This document shows positions 57,531 to 64,000 of a stretch of DNA of 64,000 nucleotides, piece after piece (the stretch's first letter is position 1; each line of letters begins with the position of its first letter). Origin of the DNA: Kondoa malvinella (lineage: Eukaryota > Basidiomycota > Agaricostilbomycetes > Agaricostilbales > Kondoaceae); NCBI GenBank assembly GCA_039545315.1, contig BCIM01000001.1, positions 2,141,783 through 2,205,782 of the forward strand, written 5' to 3'. The translations under genes and the position numbers were made by a program. Below the pieces are notes generated by a model. It saw only the letters and a program-made list of their open reading frames with translations, did not search any database and had not been told where the DNA came from.

Positions 57531-60500
57531 ATGGCGAGCTCTACCGCGCCTCTGCTGCCCTACCAGCGAACAGTTCTGCAACAGGTGACAGAACGTGATG
57601 GCCTGTTGATCCTTGCGCGTGGACTTGGCTTGCAGCTGCTCGTCGCTCGTCTACTCAAAGTTTATGAAGATGCCGCGAATCTGGTGTTGGTGATTAATGC
57701 GACGCCTGAAGAAGAGCGAGGGCTGGGCGAAGAGCTTGGAATGCGGCTCAAGTGCATCGGGCATGATTCGCCTTCCAAGGACAGAGCAGAACTGTACAGC
57801 AGAGGCGGCATCTTGAGCGTCACTAGCAGAATTATCGTCGTCGATATGCTCAATAAGGTCGTACCTGTGGACAAGATTACTGGCCTCGTCGTGCTACATG
57901 CTGAGAAGTGAGCTCGTTTGTCTTTGTTGCGATTACAAGCTCATGTCGAATGGATAGCGTCAAGCCAACATCGACAGAAGCCTTCATCGTGCGAGTCTTT
58001 AGAGAACAAAATAGAGTGTGTGATTACCCCTAATCTCCCAAATCTAATGCTCATAGCGATTTCAGACCGGTTTTATCAAAGCCTTCTCAGATCAGCCCGA
58101 GCAATTCCACTTTGGTACTGCACCTCTAGCTACAGTCCTTACTCAGCTCAAGCTGCGCGATGTCTACCTCTGGCCTCGCTTCCACAATGATGTCAGCAAC
58201 AACCTCGGTCGACACAAAGCAGATGTCATTGAGCTGTATCAACCTCTTACCGATGCAATGATGCTCATCCAACAAGCTATCTACGACTGCATTGAAGCTA
58301 CTCTGGCTGAGATCAGGCGGTCCAATGCTGCTGGCATGATCTTACAAGACGCAGAAGATTTCTGCACTGTCGACAATGCTCTGTTCAAATCTTTCGATGT
58401 AATCATTCGCTCGCAACTCGATCCATCGTGGCACAAGATCGGGCCAAAGACTAAACAACTCGTTTCCGACCTAACTACCTTGCGAAAACTAGTCAACTAC
58501 CAGTTGCAGCTAGACTGCGTTTCCTTCAACCAATTCCTTGAAACCATTCTTTCTACCAACTCTACGAATCCCGTTACTGGAGCGCAAAAGCAGAACAAGT
58601 CCCCGTGGCTTTATTTACCAGCAGCGGAAACTATGATCAGAGAAGCGAGGAAAAGGGTCTACTTGAAAGCGGACGAGATTCCGAGAGTGGAAGGTGACGA
58701 TGAAGTGTCCTGGCAGAATGGAAAGACGACGAATGACAACCGAAATCAAGGCGGTCCATCAGCGGAAGAGGAAGAAGCTTTATTAGCAATGGATGATGCC
58801 GACATGTGGAACGAGATCCCGGAAGGCCGAGCTACACCTGCCCCCATGTCTGAGACAGCGCAAGGAAAGCAAAAAGCGCCTGAAGAAGAACGAAAGTGGT
58901 GGATGCCTCTGGGTACAAAGCCGGTCTTGGAAGAGCAGCCAAAGTGGGCGCTGCTGGCTCAGGTCATGGAAGAGATTGAGGCGAATTTGCATTGGTCTGA
59001 AGCTCAGGATGATTCAGGTATGAGTCAACTTGTATCCTTGGCCAGCTCATAACGGTCTTCAAGCAGATGTCAACCCTCTGACGACCAATACAGTCTTGAT
59101 CATGTGTGATTCACCGTCCACCTGCGCAATGCTCCGCACCTACCTCTCCTCTTCCGATGACCTACTCGAAGCGCAATCTTCTGGTCGTCGTATTCTTTCA
59201 AACAAGCTGCAGTCCTACTTCTTCTGGAAAGGCACACTAGGCAAAATGACGCGTAATCTAGCTGGTCTTGGTACCAACAACAAGTTCAAGGCTAACGGAT
59301 CTGTGCCACCTCTTGAAAGTGCTGCTTTGAAGAGGAAGACCGAGTACAAGCGCGGTCAACCGAGTTACAAACGAAGAAGAGTCCGTGGTGGCGCTTCGAC
59401 TGCTGATGCCAGTACCGGCAGTCGCTCGAAAAAGCTCAAAGATGAAGGTGCAGCCGATGTAGAATTGCTAGCAACGGAAGCTGGCGCTGTGGCAGATCTG
59501 TCAGTCGCTCTTTCATCACCGTACGAGCGGTGCGTTTGACAGGTGTTTTTATCAGATTGGACTCCTCTACAGTATCAGCTGAAGCGGATCTATTAACCGA
59601 CATGATGCCCGAAGTCCTGGACGAAGAAACATTTGACGAGTTCTTTGGTCTATGCTCTCCGAATGAATTGGTTGTCATCAGACCTTACAACGGAGATGAA
59701 GATGATCGAGTGCTAGAAGAGCTTAGGCCAAAGTATGTGGTCATGTACGATGCCGATACTTCTTTCGTTCGCCGAGTCGAGGTCAGCTATTTGCGCACCT
59801 TAGGAGTTCAGCTGAAAGAGTTTTTTTCAGGCCTATCGCGCTCTACATCCTGGGCTCAGTCTGCGAACTTACTTTCTGGTATACTCCAGCTCGGTTGAAG
59901 AGCAGAAATACCTGCAAAGCATTCGCAGGGAGAAAGAGTCCTTTGAGAAGCTTATCAGGGAGCGCTCGGTACGTCCTGGGCAGCGGAAGCGACTTTTGTT
60001 ACTTATCGTCCCCTTTTACGAACAGCAAATGGCTATTACGCTTGAGGCTGAGAAGCGACCCGGCGAGAATGAGGAGGAGTTCTTGCGCACTATCAACAGT
60101 CGAATAGCTGGTGGTAGCAAAAGTGTCAGAACAGATCCACCCCGAGTCAGTGGTTTTGTGTTAGCTGCCAGCTTTGCTGACTGCCTTCACTTCCCGTCCG
60201 ACAGGTCATAGTGGATGTGCGAGAATTTCGCTCTTCCCTGCCATCCTTGCTTCATGCTTCAAGCTTCTTGGTCGTGCCTCTCACACTCACCATTGGCGAC
60301 TATGTCATTTCGCCAGAGATGTGCGTCGAACGAAAGAGTATCCCTGATTTGATACAGAGTTTCAACTCTGGTCGGCTGTAAGTCTCATCAGACAGGCCAA
60401 TGATCTACTCTCATTCAAAGATAGGTATCAACAATGCGAACTGATGACCATCTACTATAAGCAACCTATCCTGCTCATCGAATTCGACCAAAAGAAGTCT

Positions 60501-60941
60501 TTCTCCCTCGAAACCTACTCTGACCCGAAAGCCATCTCCTTAAGCACCTTAGTCGACACTGACCTACACGCCAAACTCGTTCTACTTACTCTAACCTTCC
60601 CGCGCCTAAGAATCATCTGGTCCTCCTCAGCCTACGAGACGTCCGACATCTTCTCAGACCTGAAACAACAGCAAGAAGAACCGGACCCAGAGAAAGCTGG
60701 TCAGATAGGAGCAGATGACAACAAAGGCGAAGGACTAGAGAGCGCTTTCAACCAAGCTCCGCAAGATTTACTGCGCTCCATGCCTGGAATAACGAGCAAG
60801 AATTATCGCTATGTGATGCAAAAAGTCAAAAACTTGCAAGAATTGGCAGAGATGGATCAACAAGCTGTTGGCGAGTTGATTGGCGCGGAGAATGCTAAGT
60901 TGCTTTGTACCTTTTTGAGCAAGGATAGTGTAAAAGAGTAA
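57531..60941 (+). CDS. RAD1: XPF / Rad1 (Rad16) structure-specific endonuclease subunit
   Basis: Catalytic subunit of the XPF-ERCC1 nuclease for nucleotide excision repair and crosslink repair. Start ATG 57531: [40 protein letters not shown], the degenerate helicase N-terminus. Middle: [33 protein letters not shown] exon, [56 protein letters not shown]. The nuclease signature is [20 protein letters not shown] with [19 protein letters not shown] (ERKxxxD) and the double HhH end [18 protein letters not shown] and [20 protein letters not shown]. About nine exons, about 970 aa. The start at 57531 is preferred to an out-of-frame ATG at 57526. The stop is 30 bp from convergent APT. Confidence 0.92.
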
Positions 60942-60971
60942 ATGTACATTTTGGGTTTTCGCGGCGTGCAA

Positions 60972-62162
60972 TTACAATTTGGCTGGAATGATCTTGTTCA
61001 AAAAGGTTTCGAGGTCCTTGAGTTCTTGTGGTGAGGCGCTGTGCTGCAGACCTGTAGACTTGTTTGAACCGAGACTCTTTCGAAGGACACAGAAGAACTT
61101 ACCAGCGTAAGAGTTGAACTCGATATTGTTCACGTTGTATTCCTCTTTCAACACCTTTTGTGATCGGGTCGCCCATTCGTACATGACAACAGGATCGCTC
61201 TTGCCGTGACCCCAGAAGTACTTCATGTCTTTTCCTTCTTGCGTTATTTCCTGTTAGTAATGAGGCGCCGAATGATAGACGCTAGGCAGAACGTACCGCT
61301 CCTAGCCCTTCATACTGCGCGAGATAACCACTATGCAATTGCACACAAGTGTGAGCGGCTCAGCTACTGGAAACGCCGCAGACTTACCTCATGACTGCGA
61401 TTCCCGCAAGTTTCATGGGACTCGTTACGCCGCACAACAAGCTGACTGCACTTCCTTGACTGAATCCACCGACGACGATTCGCTCAGGTGGGATATCCGT
61501 GTCTGCCAATTCCTTCTTGATGATATCCCGAATCAAACCAACCGATTCCAATAAACCTTTTTTATCTACTCTTCTGGGACCTGATCCTGCATCTCCAGCT
61601 GAAGAACCTAGTTCATAAATGTCGTACCAGGAATTCATCGACATGCCGCCGTTACTTATCACATTCAAGCATCAAACAAACTATGCGAAAGAGAGCAAGG
61701 CGGGCCAAACATACACGGAAACAGGCTGAGATTTCGCTGTAGGAAAAATGTATTTGACATGATCGTTCAAGCTGGGTAGTTCAGAAGGTAAGAAGGACCA
61801 TCCAGAGCCTGAATCGCCCAAGCCGTGAGAGAAGATGACTGTAGCAGTATGCTTCTTTGCTGCGTTCTTGACTATTGCACTGAGAGGACCATACTAGAGC
61901 CAAGACGCAAGCAGATACATGAGCTGACAGATGTCTCGTGTGTTGCAGTGTTATGACATACTTGGACTCGCTGCATGATGGGTACGGGTTCGCTTGAAGC
62001 AGGAAGAAGGGGAGCAGGCAACGAGGTATACCAATAGACGGCTAGGCAGGGTAACAATAGAAGCAGGTATCTTTTACGAAAGGCAGCCAGCTTGAGTCGA
62101 CGTTGCTGGACAAGCGAATTGCTCAACGTTCTACGGCGATGCCACTCCCTTCTGGAGCGCAT
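60972..62162 (-). CDS. APT1: Acyl-protein thioesterase 1-like hydrolase with an N-terminal membrane segment
   Basis: Serine alpha/beta-hydrolase that removes palmitate from proteins. The catalytic triad is present: Ser in IVVGGFSQGSAVSLL, Asp in FWGHGKSDPVVMYEWA, His in GLQHSASPQELKDLE. The core also has IFSHGLGDSGSGW, MNSWYDIYELGSSAG and GPRRVDKKGLLESVG. The first exon is open to ATG 62162 and encodes a basic start followed by FRKRYLLLLLPCLAVYWYTS, a membrane anchor not found in typical cytosolic APT1. An internal ATG at 61976 (MQRVQ) would give the usual soluble form. With the 62162 start, the coding region overlaps the divergent neighbour by 24 bp. The last intron is in frame (3n), so its retention would add residues rather than stop translation. 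Confidence 0.86.
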
Positions 62163-64000
62163 GACACAACAAGGGATTCGACATATCTTTATGCTCCTTC
62201 TATGGCCTCAGGCGTCACGTCCTCGAGCGCGCCTCGCATGAAATCAACAACAGAACTCTCCATGGTTGAATCTCGCACAGGCTTGCAGACGATGGAACGG
62301 CCTGCTCTACAAAGAAATCCTAGTTCTTCGTCTCCTGGATTCTTCCAACATGCACTCGCGACGAAAACACAGAAGGTACCTACTGTCAACGAGCCATGAA
62401 CCATGTCTGACCGGGAAGGCAGGCTTACATGGCGACTGTGCTACTGGAGAGCGTCGCTGTGCTTGTCTTGGTCGGCATTGTGTTTGCAAAGATACAGAAC
62501 AGGATTATTGACGACTCGAATGACCAAGTAAGTTCGGTAAGGGCTGAAGGGAATACTTGGAGCTGATGCTGGAACCGATGCTAGCTGACCAGTATTCAGG
62601 TGAGTGCTGTAGCATATTCTGGGCACTGAGCTGAATGTAGTCACAGGTGCGCTGCACGGTTTGACACGCGTGCCCTGTGCTCACTGGCACGGAAAACAAT
62701 CTCGAACAGGTGAAGGAGGCTGACAGCAATTCGGCGTAAAGCTGATGCTGCGGTCTGTACTTCTTCACAGGTCTATCTCGGTCTCTTCATTCTAGCGGTC
62801 GTCTTTCTACTCTTAGTCTCCTTCGACGCCCTACGACTCAAGAACGTGCTTCAACTAGAAGCCATCCTCATCTTTTCTTTATCAATGCTGGTTTACGCTG
62901 CTTTGATGCAGGATCAGATCCATGACGCGTTGATCAATGCAAACCTCGGTTTGAGCTGCAGCGATCCTGGAGCGGTCTTGAGCTGTCCTGGTGGTCAGAC
63001 GCTATTCGACAGTGTTAATGGGTTGGTTATAGCTGTGCCGTGTATATTGGCAGCGGGGACGTTGGTGCGGGCAATAATGGTGAGCTTACTTTGTCACTTC
63101 TGTCTGGGACGTATCTGACTAGCTCGCAGACGTTCTGGCTGTGGAAAGAGTTTGGCTGGGTGAGCTTCGCTACCATTGTCTAATCTTTCCCGGCTGATAA
63201 CATTTGCAGGCTATATTTGATATTGTCGGAGCATCGTAGGTGCTCGAATTCAAGGCGATAGACAAAGTCTCATATACATACAGGCTATCAATACGCAAGC
63301 TTTACACGTGGTATCAAGTCTTTGCTTGCATACTCAAGTTCGACGTGAGTTTGATATACTCTTTCTCTCTTTCAGATGAAAGTTACTTATATCTCACAGG
63401 TGTTCTTCTTCGTGTGCTCTCTCATTCAAAAGCAGCAAATCACGCTGACCCAGTTTGTAGCTCGGCTTCAGTCTACAGTTCCTCATTCTAGGTCGGTCGA
63501 AACCTGCTTGAGCTCTCTTACGAGCTGAGTCGTGGTTTGTAACGACAGTCCCCGGTATACCCGCTGTCGAGCTCGGTCTAACTATCGCAGCGCTTCCAAT
63601 AACGATCGCAGCTATCATCATCGGCGCAATCAGCATCCGTCGAGAGAACATGATTGGTGTTGCGTTTTATGCTTGCTTCGTGCTCGCGGGAATGGTGCGT
63701 CCGAATAATCTTAGGTCGCGTTGTCGACTGAAGGGACGTCTGGATCACAGACATATTGTTCGTCGCCTCGAGCATGCAGAGCGGCGCTGCTAAAATCTCC
63801 GAAACAGTCGTCTACAAGCTAGTCAGGATATATCAACCCTCTCAGTCAGAGCGGTACTCTAGCAATAGACGATCTCTCTCGTGCGTGTCGTTTGGTCATG
63901 TTCGCTATGCGTACTTGTTTCTCATCGATGTCGCACAGGCTCTTCTCTATCGTCTCGCTACTCATGATCATGGTCACGGGCCTCGTCTCCATCAAGCTAG
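62139..64000 (+). CDS. UPF0658-type Golgi membrane protein, 3' end cut by window edge
   Basis: Multipass membrane protein resembling the fungal UPF0658 Golgi family; function unknown. ATG 62139 gives a Ser/Thr-rich cytoplasmic part (ASGVTSSSAPRMKSTTELSM, SSSSPGFFQHALATKTQK) joined across a 52-nt intron to AYMATVLLESVAVLVLVGIV. Alternative starts are ATG 62202 or 62429. Then VYLGLFILAVVFLLLVSFDA, LKNVLQLEAILIFSLSMLVY, AALMQDQIHDALINANLGLS, IAVPCILAAGTLVRAIM, two short exons (63130-63159, TFWLWKEFGW; 63210-63235, AIFDIVGAS), LYTWYQVFACILKFDVFFF, LTIAALPITIAAIIIGAISI, and LVRIYQPSQSERYS. The YTWYQVF..KFDVFFF and VRIYQPSQ..RY motifs support the family. It continues past the right edge. Confidence 0.78.

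Overview
The window looks like a gene-dense chromosomal segment of a fungus, most probably a basidiomycete. Genes lie about 30 to 900 bp apart on both strands and almost all are cut by many introns of roughly 45 to 60 nt (GT..AG, often GTGAGT, GTAAGT or GTGCGT donors). Proteins recognised include a DUF1996 secreted protein, Smi1/Knr4, an NCS1 permease, Dgk1, UPF0658 and a BTB protein of basidiomycete type. I did not settle the genus. Exon structures were derived by hand from splice signals, reading frame and remembered family consensus; no alignment or transcript data were available.

Layout. 1-5.5 kb: twinfilin (cut by the left edge), Pol III subunit RPC25, a SurE-like phosphatase and Arp1. 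5.5-8.65 kb: an unrecognised, probably helical protein. 9.5-12.8 kb: two 60S ribosome assembly factors, SQT1 and RSA4, tail to tail. 13.4-22.5 kb: a BTB protein, CSE1 exportin, an aldo-keto reductase and a ferric reductase. 23.4-26.3 kb: a second unrecognised, exon-rich gene. 26.7-28.8 kb: proteasome beta-4 and FCF1, head to head. 29.9-38.7 kb: a zinc alcohol dehydrogenase, a membrane-anchored methyltransferase-like protein and an insulin-degrading-enzyme-type M16 protease. 38.8-41.7 kb: a hypothetical gene, Dgk1 and RAD6. 42.2-49.0 kb: a DUF1996 protein, a small secreted protein, a possible small nuclear protein and an NCS1 permease. 49.3-64 kb: Smi1, an amine oxidase, mitochondrial SSB, a LOG-family enzyme, an AlkB-like dioxygenase, XPF, an acyl-protein thioesterase and a UPF0658 membrane protein cut by the right edge.

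Themes. Ribosome synthesis (SQT1, RSA4, FCF1, RPC25) and DNA repair (AlkB, XPF, RAD6, mitochondrial SSB) recur, and some partners are adjacent. Many neighbours share short divergent promoters (40 to 156 bp) or converge within 7 to 225 bp.

The most unusual signal is splicing architecture. Several genes need very small exons to restore conserved protein sequence: 1, 10, 16 and 23 nt in the aldo-keto reductase; 4 and 8 nt in proteasome beta-4; 3 nt in FCF1; 8, 13, 19 and 21 nt in the alcohol dehydrogenase; 9 nt in the M16 protease, encoding part of its zinc motif; and 15 nt in the LOG enzyme, encoding its catalytic loop. Two probable GC-AG introns add to this. I saw no tRNA, rRNA, CRISPR array or transposon.
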